From the NCBI GenBank assembly GCA_014378195.1, contig JACMOC010000036.1:124001-188000 (forward strand): a stretch of DNA of 64,000 nt, written 5' to 3'. A program made the position numbers and the translations under genes. Numbering within the stretch: the stretch's first letter is position 1; each line of letters starts with the position of its first letter. This document shows, one piece after another, positions 8,515 through 16,230 of the stretch. The notes under the pieces were generated by a model. That model had not been told where the DNA came from, did not search any database, and saw nothing but the letters and a program-made list of their open reading frames with translations. Source of the stretch: Oligoflexus sp. (GTDB lineage Bacteria; Bdellovibrionota_B; Oligoflexia; Oligoflexales; Oligoflexaceae).

Positions 8515-9666
8515 ATGCGAAAAAAAGTCTACAGCCTTGTGTTGTTAGGCACGTTCACCGCAGGTGGGCTGATCGCAGGACTGTCGATGCTCGAATGTTC
8601 GCTTCATTACCTTGAGGCTAAGGCGCCTGCAGCCCGGGTTCAAAGCCATGCCGATTGGCCAAGCCTCGTTCATCTTGCCCGCGAGCGTGCATGGCTCTAC
8701 GAACAGGCGATAGAACGTGATCATCTCTCTCAGGGCATGGTGGTCAATCGATCCATCCGTGGAAAAATCGAAGGCGCCTGTGACAGTCTTATGTTTTCCT
8801 CTTTGCGAACGGTCGCGCTTTTTAAATTAGGCCAGGATGTCGAAGCCGATCGCGCTTGGTCGCATATCGCCCAGAAGGCCTATGATAAAAGGCGCTGGGT
8901 AAGGCATCCCGACTGTAAATGGCAGGCGAGTTCGCGCGATATGATCGTCGGGCTCATGGCGGCTTTGAGTCAGGAGCCGGTCGGTTTTGCTGATTCTTTT
9001 GTGCGACTCCTTAATGTGATCGAACGAACGGGTGGTTCGATCGACGACGGGCCGTTTTATGTAAGTCGCGTTTCGCCTGGTATGGCAGAAATCCTGAAAA
9101 ACATGGCGATTGCGCAAGGCTACCGCGAGGAGCAGCTTCCGACGGTTATCCGTATGGGGTTTGTGACGCTTGAATTTGATACTTTGGTCGTAACGCCTGG
9201 TTACCGGGCGCATCTCAACGCATTGATGCTGTGGATAGAACTCGAGCTTATTCAAAGACACCCCGAACTGGAAATGCGCAGTTTAAGCGGTTTATTGGAT
9301 GGCATAAATTCCGATTGGGGATCAACATTCACGGCGCGACGGCGTGCGTTTGCTGCCGAACAGCTCTTTAAACTCGATCCGAAAAATATTTTTTTTGAAT
9401 ATCTCTACCTTCGAACCGCCGGCATTTTGACCCGAACAGCAAAAGCAGAACTTTTGCAGCGGCTGTTAGCAATGCCGCAGTTTCCCGAGGGTCGTCTGCC
9501 AAATGATTGCGATCGTCCTGCCGACTACCTCTGGCAGAGACGTTCAACCGAATACGAGCGGGTCAAAGCATGCCGAACGGTTGCAATTTTTCACGGTGTC
9601 GACTTTTTATGGATGGTTGCCCTCCTCACCGAACCGGAAAGTCCGCAGCGGGGCCGCGGGAACTAA
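8515..9666 (+). CDS. Unknown protein with N-terminal membrane/signal segment
   Basis: A 383-residue protein not recognised as any family. The N-terminus has a KKVYS charged start and a hydrophobic stretch (about 6-26), so it is anchored in or exported across the inner membrane. The remainder is mostly helical, with several Cys residues (for example HPDCKW and NDCDRP) that could form disulfides in the periplasm. An AGAGG-type ribosome site precedes the ATG. Its 240-nt upstream region, shared with the divergent OmpA lipoprotein gene, probably holds both promoters, but I see no consensus pair. Downstream neighbour is a serine recombinase. Confidence 0.55.
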   Translation: MRKKVYSLVLLGTFTAGGLIAGLSMLECSLHYLEAKAPAARVQSHADWPSLVHLARERAWLYEQAIERDHLSQGMVVNRSIRGKIEGACDSLMFSSLRTVALFKLGQDVEADRAWSHIAQKAYDKRRWVRHPDCKWQASSRDMIVGLMAALSQEPVGFADSFVRLLNVIERTGGSIDDGPFYVSRVSPGMAEILKNMAIAQGYREEQLPTVIRMGFVTLEFDTLVVTPGYRAHLNALMLWIELELIQRHPELEMRSLSGLLDGINSDWGSTFTARRRAFAAEQLFKLDPKNIFFEYLYLRTAGILTRTAKAELLQRLLAMPQFPEGRLPNDCDRPADYLWQRRSTEYERVKACRTVAIFHGVDFLWMVALLTEPESPQRGRGN

Positions 9667-9733
9667 CTGGGCGCAGCCCGAAAAATTTGCCACAATGAAT
9701 ATCTTTGCTTGGTGAGGAAAGGATCCCTCGATC

Positions 9734-10372
9734 ATGGTTATGAAACATGCCGGCGTTTATTACCGTGTCTCGACTGATCGCCAGGATCTCGCGAGCCAGC
9801 AGTCGGCGGTGAAGGCCTGGATAGAAGCTCTTTCGCCCGAGAAACGGCCCGAAACTCTCACTGAGTTTAAAGATCACGGTCTGTCGGGGAAGAACAGCCA
9901 GAGGCCTGCCTACCAAGCCTTGCTGCGCGCAGCTTTTGAGCGGAAAATTGATACTATTCTGGTCTATAGGCTCGACCGTCTGAGCCGTAATGCAACTGAA
10001 GCGATCCAAACGCTTTTGACTCTCGACCAGGCGGGCGTCGGCTTTATTTCCGTGTCGCAGGCCGTTTTAAACCTAGGACTTGATAATCCTTTTCGACGAA
10101 CGATGCTGGCGGCTTTTTCTGAAATTGCCGAAATCGAGCGCGATACTATCGTGGGCCGGGTAAAGCAGGGGCTGGAAGCTGCGAAAAAGCGTGGTGTGGT
10201 CTTTGGACGACCCAAATCCACTACGAACGAACAACTTATCGCGATTCAAACGTTGCGTGCGGAGGGACTAAGCTTTGCTAAAATTGCCGAACGTCTCAGT
10301 ATGCCGGCGACAACTATCAAACATCTCGTCAAAAAAGAACAGGAGCGACTCATAGCCAAAGAGGAAAGCTAG
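9734..10372 (+). CDS. Serine recombinase (resolvase/invertase family), copy 2
   Basis: A 212-residue paralogue of the recombinase at 4374-4988. It has the same YYRVSTDRQ start (Ser13 nucleophile), DHGLSGKN block, YRLDRLSR, NPFRRTMLAAF and AEIER helix, then a C-terminal HTH (about 175-205). The ribosome site AAAGGA (9718-9723) suits ATG 9734; an in-frame ATG at 9740 is also possible. It points away from copy 1, so the pair bracket 4.7 kb of unrelated genes. No partner transposase or crossover site was recognised. The stop codon lies inside a 27-nt palindrome that acts as the terminator. Confidence 0.9.
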   Translation: MVMKHAGVYYRVSTDRQDLASQQSAVKAWIEALSPEKRPETLTEFKDHGLSGKNSQRPAYQALLRAAFERKIDTILVYRLDRLSRNATEAIQTLLTLDQAGVGFISVSQAVLNLGLDNPFRRTMLAAFSEIAEIERDTIVGRVKQGLEAAKKRGVVFGRPKSTTNEQLIAIQTLRAEGLSFAKIAERLSMPATTIKHLVKKEQERLIAKEES

Positions 10373-10387
10373 GGCCTAGCTTTCCTC
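10361..10387. terminator. Perfect palindromic terminator overlapping a stop codon
   Basis: A 13-bp inverted repeat (10361-10373 and 10375-10387) centred on one base includes the TAG stop of the recombinase (10370-10372). It is followed by TTATTT. It lies between the recombinase and the convergent acidic-protein gene and probably ends both transcripts. Confidence 0.7.
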
Positions 10388-10416
10388 TTATTTCGAACTA
10401 AAAACATAGTAAAGTA

Positions 10417-10827
10417 TTAATCGTCGATGGAGTCACTGATCTCTTTGACAAGGCTCAAAAACAACGCTCGATCGTCCTTATTCCAGACTTCGAGAGCGCG
10501 GCTTAAATTGAATGGACTTTCCTCTTCCTGAATATGAAGTAGGAATTCGACCGTGTGGTCTTGTTCTTCCGTGAGGTTTTCGTCTTCATAAGCTGCAAAG
10601 ATCAGATCAAAGAGCTCATCGGCATCCTTGCCCTTGGGAGCGTCTGAGAAGCAGCTGAATCGTAAGACTTGCTCAGCGAAAAGTTCGGTGTCGACTTCGA
10701 TTTCGTCGTCCTCTTCCTCTTCCTCGCCTTCCTCGTCATACTCGTCTTCTTCTTCGTCTTCGTACTCTGCATCATCGAGTAGAACTTCTTTCAATTCTAT
10801 GGACTTGGTCTTGTCTAGGTCGCTCAT
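10417..10827 (-). CDS. Highly acidic small protein (unknown)
   Basis: A 136-residue cytoplasmic protein. Residues about 18-46 are almost entirely Asp, Glu and Tyr, in a tract encoded by GAG/GAA/GAC repeats. The C-terminal 85 residues look helical and folded (ELFAEQVLRFSCF and NLSRALEVWNKDD). No domain is recognised. Acidic-tailed proteins often act as DNA mimics, chaperones or cation buffers, but nothing here decides. The ribosome site GAGAAGG precedes the ATG at 10827. A Ser-rich frame on the other strand is only the shadow of the acidic repeats. Confidence 0.65.
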   Translation of the reverse strand: MSDLDKTKSIELKEVLLDDAEYEDEEEDEYDEEGEEEEEDDEIEVDTELFAEQVLRFSCFSDAPKGKDADELFDLIFAAYEDENLTEEQDHTVEFLLHIQEEESPFNLSRALEVWNKDDRALFLSLVKEISDSIDD

Positions 10828-10915
10828 AAGCCTTCTCCAGATGATGGGGTTGGGATAGCCAAGAGTCTAGCATTCCCAGGGTTGAAAAGCATAAAAAAAG
10901 CGTCAGTATAATGTG

Positions 10916-12157
10916 TCATTTAGGCAATGTATGGAAATCGTTGGCCCGTCTTAAAACGGGGAATGATACCGCCCATAAACAGACGACCGCGATCGTACCT
11001 AGACCTCCAAATACCACAGCTGGAACCGTGCCAAAAAGAGAGGCTGTAACTCCTGATTCAAACTCACCCAGCTCGTTGGAAGCCCCAATAAATACCATGT
11101 TGACGGCACTCACCCGGCCTCTCATGGCATCAGGCGTGTGAACCTGGATCAAGGTCTGCCGCACCACGACACTGATCATATCCGTTGCGCCAAGCATAGC
11201 AAGACATCCGAGCGAGAGCGCAAAATGGTCGGAAAGTCCGAACGCTACGGTAAAGGCTCCAAATAATCCAACCGCCCATAACATGACGAGACCAACGCGT
11301 TTCCGCAAGGGACGAAATGCGATAAAAAGAGCCGTTATGGCAGCCCCGACGGCTGGTGCCGAACGCAGATAGCCGAGGCCTTCAGGACCCACATGAAGAA
11401 TTTCGCGTGCATAGACCGGAAGTAAAGCTACTGCACCGCCAAGAAGGACTGCAAAAAGATCGAGGGAGATGGCGCCAAGAACCATTTTGTTTTCCCAGAC
11501 ATAATACAGTCCGGCCAGGAGTTCAATTTTTCGGGTTTGGAGGGGCGGTGCAAATGTGGGCAGGAGCGACAAACATACGATTGCCATTACAAATAGGACC
11601 AGTGCAACGGCGTACACGTTGGTAAGATGACCGCCATTCATGCCGAAAATGAGGCCGGCCACTGCAGGGCCAATGATGGTTGCCAGTTGAAATGTGGTTG
11701 AAGAAAAGGCGACGGCCTGCGAGAGACGTTCGCCCGTGACCAGTTGCGGCAAATATGAAGACGACGCGGGATTGCTGAAAGCGCGTGCAAAACCGATCAA
11801 AACGAAGGTCCCGTAGAGATGATAAAGCCCGCCGCCTTCCCAAAGCGTACTGACGATGAGACTTGTCGTTCCAAGAAAAAGGAGGCCCAAGGTCCCGATC
11901 ATTATCGTGCGGCGGGGATAAAGATCAGCGAGCCTCCCTGCCGGAAGAGCGGAAATAAGATTGGGTAGAAATATCGCGAGGCCCACATAGCCCAGATAAA
12001 GTGGGTTCCGGGTGCGGTCGTATACGTGCCAGGCTACCCCAACCGATTCGACCTGAATAGCGAGTGTGAGGCATAAGCGGTAAAGGATGAAGAGGCGAAA
12101 TTTGTGATCACGGGCTAAGGAGCCCTCATTTATGGCAACCGCTTGAACATCTTGCAC
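10916..12157 (-). CDS. MFS transporter, EntS/MFS_3-like exporter
   Basis: A membrane protein of about 413 residues with roughly 12 hydrophobic segments. The family motif between TM2 and TM3 is visible as GRLADLYPRR. The sequence style (GLAIFLPNLISALPAG, and NPASSSYLPQLV) matches the MFS_3/enterobactin-exporter-like group that expels small molecules using the proton gradient; the substrate is unknown. I choose GTG 12157 because GGAGAG precedes it by a reasonable spacing; a TTG at 12172 is the longest alternative. It diverges from the decayed MerR regulator gene across about 200 nt. Confidence 0.85.
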   Translation of the reverse strand: MQDVQAVAINEGSLARDHKFRLFILYRLCLTLAIQVESVGVAWHVYDRTRNPLYLGYVGLAIFLPNLISALPAGRLADLYPRRTIMIGTLGLLFLGTTSLIVSTLWEGGGLYHLYGTFVLIGFARAFSNPASSSYLPQLVTGERLSQAVAFSSTTFQLATIIGPAVAGLIFGMNGGHLTNVYAVALVLFVMAIVCLSLLPTFAPPLQTRKIELLAGLYYVWENKMVLGAISLDLFAVLLGGAVALLPVYAREILHVGPEGLGYLRSAPAVGAAITALFIAFRPLRKRVGLVMLWAVGLFGAFTVAFGLSDHFALSLGCLAMLGATDMISVVVRQTLIQVHTPDAMRGRVSAVNMVFIGASNELGEFESGVTASLFGTVPAVVFGGLGTIAVVCLWAVSFPVLRRANDFHTLPK

Positions 12158-12359
12158 TCGATTTCTCTCCAATTGCGCCTAAAACGAATGACGATGATAA
12201 CGAAATCGGGTCAGGAAAAGCCAGGAATTGTATTGCGTAAAACCCTTTTTTTGTTCGCGAAAAACGCCAGACTTTGTGATCTTAAAGGAGTGTGATAGTT
12301 GACAGGCGTGACGGCCTCATCCATCTGTATTATTCCGTGTCATTATGAAAACTTAAAGC

Positions 12360-12932
12360 ATGGTTCTCGTCAAAACAGATCATACCCGGACTGAAGGCAT
12401 CAAATCGTCTTCGGATCAATTCACTGTGAAAACTATCTGTCAGTTGACGGGCTGAACGAACATACGCTGAGAGCCTGGGAGCGTCGCTATCAGGTCGTGA
12501 CTCCTAGCCGGCTGGAAAATGGGCGCAGGCTCTATAGTCCCGAAGACCTGGAACAACTCAAACTCGTCACACTACTTCTCCGCAAAGAATTTTTAATCGG
12601 TAATATGAGTTTGGAGCCCTGATCAGCGCCGTGCTGTGCGCTTACCATGGTTATCCAACCTTTTACTTCGGCCCGAACATGCCCGCGTTTGCCCTTGCCG
12701 ATGCCGCTCATGCGGTCGGTGCGAACTGCATCATCGTCGGTCTTCCGACTACGCGCGTTATGAGTGAAAAGCGGCTCGAAGCCTACAGGGGCGAATTACG
12801 ACTCAAAATGCCAGAAGTCGCCGATCTGTGGGTGGGTTTGCAACGAATGAAATGCTCATGGATACCAGGATCCACGTCCTTGAAGATTTGAACACCCTCG
12901 ACGCTCTTCTCGGCACTATCAAAAAAACCTGA
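12360..12932 (+). pseudogene. Decayed MerR-family regulator with B12-binding-like domain (LitR/CarH type)
   Basis: ATG 12360 opens a frame reading ...[11 protein letters not shown], which hits TGA at 12453. One frame over the MerR helix-turn-helix continues as [36 protein letters not shown]. It ends after LIGNMSLEP at TGA 12619-12621. The text resumes as a Rossmann B12-binding-like segment (ISAVLCAYHGYPTFYFGPNMP, then AANCIIVG-like strands). A further shift near 12840 is needed to reach the natural end ATNEMLMDTRIHVLEDLNTL...KKT at 12932. At least two frameshifts and a deletion of the helical cap with its E/D-x-H-x-x-G region are implied. In LitR/CarH proteins that region binds adenosylcobalamin and senses light. 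The photolyase cluster is just downstream. Confidence 0.8.
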
Positions 12933-13033
12933 GGCTCCTTTGCTTCGGCCCCTTAAAAGTCTATGGACCCCACTCGTGATTATGGGACACTCTCAACAGA
13001 GCGTACTCGTGATGCGCGAAAGGGAGACCGTGA

Positions 13034-14479
13034 ATGAAAATAGCAGTAGTGGGAGCCTCGGGCTTCATTGGCCGAGCCCTCATCAACCACCTTTTAACCC
13101 ACTCCACTCATGAAATTATCGCGATCAGTCGCAGCAAACTTGCCTTCGATTCGCCCCGCTTTGAGTGGCGAGCCTGTGATTTGCACAATCTCCTTCAGCT
13201 CGAGCACACCCTTCAAGGGGCCGAGACCGCCGTCTATCTCATTCACTCCATGCTGCCCGGGGCGCGGCTCAATCAGGGCAGTTTCTCCGATTTTGATTTG
13301 AGTCTTGCCGACAACTTCGGACGCACAGCGCGGCTTCATGGGATACAGCGCGTAATTTATTTGAGTGGGCTCATTCCAGATCACAAGGGGCACACACTCT
13401 CCGATCATTTGAAGAGCCGCCTGGAAGTGGAAGATGTTTTACGGTCTTATGTTCCTCGGGTCACCTGTCTTCGCGCCGGTATGATTATTGGGCCGCAGGG
13501 CTCCTCTTTTACCATCGTCGTCCGCCTGGTCGAACGCTTGCATTTGATGATTTGCCCGCGCTGGACTTTGCACAAAAGCCAAGCCGTCTATCTCGACGAC
13601 GTTACCCACATAATCGCTTCTTGTATCGACGCCATCCAAACCGATAGGCGGACGATTGACATCGGTGCCGAGCCCGCCATGAGTTACAAGGAGATGTTGC
13701 AGAAGACAGCGCAATTACTTGGTAAAAAAACCCTCTTTATCAGCCTGCCAATGCTTTCCATCCAACTTTCTAAACTTTGGGTACGCATCGTCTCTGGTGC
13801 TCCGAAAGACTTAGTGTATCCTTTAGTGGAGAGCCTGAGAGAACCCATGCTGGTGCGTCCGTCCCATCGCTGGCAGGAAGCCGGTTGGGCGTTCACTCCG
13901 TTTGAGACGGCGGTTCGTAAAGTGGTTCTGCAGATGCAGGCGCTTAAGGCTAAGGGTCATTTACCTCACGCGTTTCGAGTCTGGAAACTCAAGGAAAAAA
14001 GCGTGCGGTCGATTCAAAGGCTAAAGCTTCCACCTGGGCGGGATGCGGCCTGGGTTGCTGAGCAGTACGTGGATTATCTCCCGAAGATTTTCCCGCTTCT
14101 CGTGCGTGTCGTACGTGATGGTTCCCTGATTTATCTTAAAATGAGAGGGCTCCCTATCAATCTGTTGATTCTTGACCACAGCACCGAACGTTCTTCACCC
14201 GACCGCCAGCTCTTTTATGTGCGTGGTGGTCTCCTCTCTGGTGGCACGAACGCAAAAGCGCGGCTTGAATTAAGGGAAACATTGGGTGGCACTCTTTGTC
14301 TTGCAGCGGTGCATGATTTCACGCCGCGCCTTCCCTGGATCCTTTATCGCCTGACTCAAGCCGTGATCCACGCGTGGTTTATGGCTCGACTTGGGACTTA
14401 TATCCAACGCCCACTCCTAGCCCCGTTGGACGAGCCGGCCGCCGAAAATCGAGCCCTCCCCCCAGCATCAAAGAGGTAA
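13034..14479 (+). CDS. NAD(P)-binding SDR-like protein with C-terminal DUF2867-like domain
   Basis: A 481-residue protein. Residues 1-290 form an atypical extended short-chain dehydrogenase/NmrA-like fold with the nucleotide loop GASGFIG (7-13). Residues about 320-450 resemble DUF2867 (AEQYVDYLPKIFPLLVRVV..., LRETLGGTLCLAAVHDF, then a C-terminal WILYRLTQAVIHAWFM helix). Such fusions are recurrent members of light-induced or photolyase-associated clusters; the chemistry is unknown. The ribosome site AAGGGAGA precedes the ATG. The photolyase begins 4 nt after the stop, so the two are one operon. Confidence 0.82.
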   Translation: MKIAVVGASGFIGRALINHLLTHSTHEIIAISRSKLAFDSPRFEWRACDLHNLLQLEHTLQGAETAVYLIHSMLPGARLNQGSFSDFDLSLADNFGRTARLHGIQRVIYLSGLIPDHKGHTLSDHLKSRLEVEDVLRSYVPRVTCLRAGMIIGPQGSSFTIVVRLVERLHLMICPRWTLHKSQAVYLDDVTHIIASCIDAIQTDRRTIDIGAEPAMSYKEMLQKTAQLLGKKTLFISLPMLSIQLSKLWVRIVSGAPKDLVYPLVESLREPMLVRPSHRWQEAGWAFTPFETAVRKVVLQMQALKAKGHLPHAFRVWKLKEKSVRSIQRLKLPPGRDAAWVAEQYVDYLPKIFPLLVRVVRDGSLIYLKMRGLPINLLILDHSTERSSPDRQLFYVRGGLLSGGTNAKARLELRETLGGTLCLAAVHDFTPRLPWILYRLTQAVIHAWFMARLGTYIQRPLLAPLDEPAAENRALPPASKR

Positions 14480-14483
14480 CACC

Positions 14484-15932
14484 GTGCGACCAAACCTTGA
14501 TCTTATCTGGATTCGCCAGGATCTTCGCCTTCATGATAATCCCGCCCTTTACCATGGCGGGGGCAGACCCTGTCTTCTCCTTTTCACGTGGGCCGACCTG
14601 CGCGGTGGCGAAGGCCACTACAGTCCTTTAGCTCAAGCGTGGCTTCATGCCGCCCTCAAAAGTTTCAGCTCTGACCTTGAACATCGCTACAAAGCGAAAA
14701 TTATTTTCTATCCTGGTACGATGCTCGAATTCATCGATCAGGCAAAGCTGGTCGCCGATATCCGAAAGGTCCATTGGAACCACGCCTATACTCCAGTCGA
14801 GATCGAGCGTGACACGTTTTATCAGACCGCTCTCGCCGAACGCGGCATTGAAGTGGAAACCCATATAGGCAACCTCCTGGCCGAGCCGTGGGATATCCAA
14901 GGCAAGAACCACGCGTTTATCGAGCATTTTTCGCCTTTTCAGCGCCTTTATTTCGATCAGCTTTCCCATCACTCTGCCCTGGAAGTGCCGCCCCATGTGA
15001 AGGCGGAGACCGTCAAAGGACTCAATTATGGATCGCTCAAAGACTTGAAACTCGCGGTCGATCCCAAACGTTACGAGGACCTTCTTGATTATTGGGATGT
15101 CTCGGAAAAAGCCGGGCGTGATCTGCTGAAGGCCTTTGTCAAAGAGCGGCTTCAGCATTTTGATGATAGCTGCGAGATCCCCTCGGTTCAGGCAACGTCG
15201 AAACTCAGCCCGTACATCCTCTGGGGCCAGATCTCAGTGCGATCGATTTGGGATATTTGTGAAGGGCAGGGCACGGGCGAAGACGCCAAGAATTTTCTAA
15301 ATCAATTGCTCTGGCGTGAGTTTGCCTATTATTCCCTTTTCCATAACCCTCAGCTCCTTCAGGAACCGTTTGCCAAGGACTTCGAACGCTTTCCCTGGCG
15401 TCAGGATCCGGACCGCTTGAACGCCTGGAAAGAGGGCCGTACGGGTTATCCCCTCATCGACGCGGGCATGAGGGAACTGAAACAGACGGGGTGGATTCAT
15501 AACCGCCTTCGTCTTGTGGTCAGTTCCTTTCTCGTCAAAAATCTTGGTATCTCCTGGCAGGAAGGCGCCGCTTATTTTATGGAACACACGATCGACGCCG
15601 ATCTTGCCTTGAATGCCATCAACTGGCAGCTTGTCACCGGCTGTGGCGTGGATTCCTATCCCTATACGCGTATCCTCAACCCTATCAGTCAGGGCGAGAA
15701 GTTTGATCCCGAGGGTATATACGTAAGCCATTGGTTGCCAGAATTGAGGTCGCTCCCCGAAAAATGGATTCATCATCCATGGGACGCGCCAAAGGACGTT
15801 TTGAAAAAAGCAGGCCTCGAGCTTGGGGTAAACTACCCAAATCCACTGGTCGATTTTCAGGAGTCGCGCACTTGGGCTCTCGACGCCTTTCATGCGATGA
15901 ATGGCAGCGATGAGCTCTTCGGAACGGGTTGA
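14484..15932 (+). CDS. Deoxyribodipyrimidine photolyase (class I cryptochrome/photolyase family)
   Basis: A 482-residue flavoprotein that repairs UV pyrimidine dimers with blue light. The N-terminal alpha/beta antenna domain (WIRQDLRLHDNPAL, 9-22) is followed by the helical FAD domain. Family blocks are visible: TSKLSPYILWGQIS, LLWREFAYY, GYPLIDAGMREL, WIHNRLRLVVSSFLVKNL, IDADLALNAINWQLVTGCG, YTRILNPISQGEKFDPEG. Length matches bacterial CPD photolyases (about 470). The start is GTG 14484, 4 nt after the DUF2867 gene, with a weak AGAGGT site. A (6-4) or cryptochrome role cannot be excluded from sequence. Confidence 0.93.
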   Translation: MRPNLDLIWIRQDLRLHDNPALYHGGGRPCLLLFTWADLRGGEGHYSPLAQAWLHAALKSFSSDLEHRYKAKIIFYPGTMLEFIDQAKLVADIRKVHWNHAYTPVEIERDTFYQTALAERGIEVETHIGNLLAEPWDIQGKNHAFIEHFSPFQRLYFDQLSHHSALEVPPHVKAETVKGLNYGSLKDLKLAVDPKRYEDLLDYWDVSEKAGRDLLKAFVKERLQHFDDSCEIPSVQATSKLSPYILWGQISVRSIWDICEGQGTGEDAKNFLNQLLWREFAYYSLFHNPQLLQEPFAKDFERFPWRQDPDRLNAWKEGRTGYPLIDAGMRELKQTGWIHNRLRLVVSSFLVKNLGISWQEGAAYFMEHTIDADLALNAINWQLVTGCGVDSYPYTRILNPISQGEKFDPEGIYVSHWLPELRSLPEKWIHHPWDAPKDVLKKAGLELGVNYPNPLVDFQESRTWALDAFHAMNGSDELFGTG

Positions 15933-16180
15933 TTTCTTTTCATATTATTATTTCGAATCACGCTGCAACCCTTGGCATGTCAGGGTTTTGTAGTGATTTA
16001 GTCGGAGTGATCGCGAAGTTAAATCAAGGTGGTCAGTGATTTTACGGACCAAGGCTTGACGCTCTCCAACGCGTCAGGCAAGGTTTCAATGAGGGACCGA
16101 TCATCCCGTTTCAACCCTGATCCTTAAAAGTCTTCACTTGAACCTTCCTCGTTTGCGAGGTGAGGAGCAATTTCCTTAAT
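15933..16180. other. Non-coding stretch after the photolyase
   Basis: No credible ORF. It contains a small hairpin (TGACGC ... GCGTCA, near 16064-16076) and ends in the strong plus-strand terminator at 16181. It is either a long photolyase 3' UTR or an independent small RNA. No RNA family was recognised. Confidence 0.4.
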
Positions 16181-16215
16181 AATCCCGCTCGTTCTCTACG
16201 GGCGGGATTTTTCTT
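16181..16215 (+). terminator. Rho-independent terminator
   Basis: AATCCCGC (16181-16188) pairs with GCGGGATT (16202-16209) and runs straight into a T-rich tract (TTTTTCTTT). The orientation fits the plus strand, so it ends the photolyase transcript or a small RNA. It sits just before the convergent glutaryl-CoA dehydrogenase stop. Confidence 0.8.
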
Positions 16216-16230
16216 TATATTTTCAAGGAT

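Noticed and set aside
4374..10372. Composite transposon or prophage bounded by the two recombinases
   Set aside because: No terminal repeats, transposase, phage structural genes or tRNA target were seen; gene style matches the flanks.
10628..10858. Ser-rich plus-strand frame
   Set aside because: Produced by the repetitive acidic codons of the minus-strand gene; not a real protein.
12299..12333. TTGACA with downstream TATTAT as promoter of the MerR pseudogene
   Set aside because: The spacing is 23 nt, too long for a standard sigma-70 promoter.
15297..15893. 198-codon minus-strand frame inside the photolyase
   Set aside because: Shadow of conserved photolyase codons.
14484..15932. DASH-type cryptochrome instead of photolyase
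   Set aside because: Sequence blocks and length fit class I photolyases better, though enzymatic identity is not proven.
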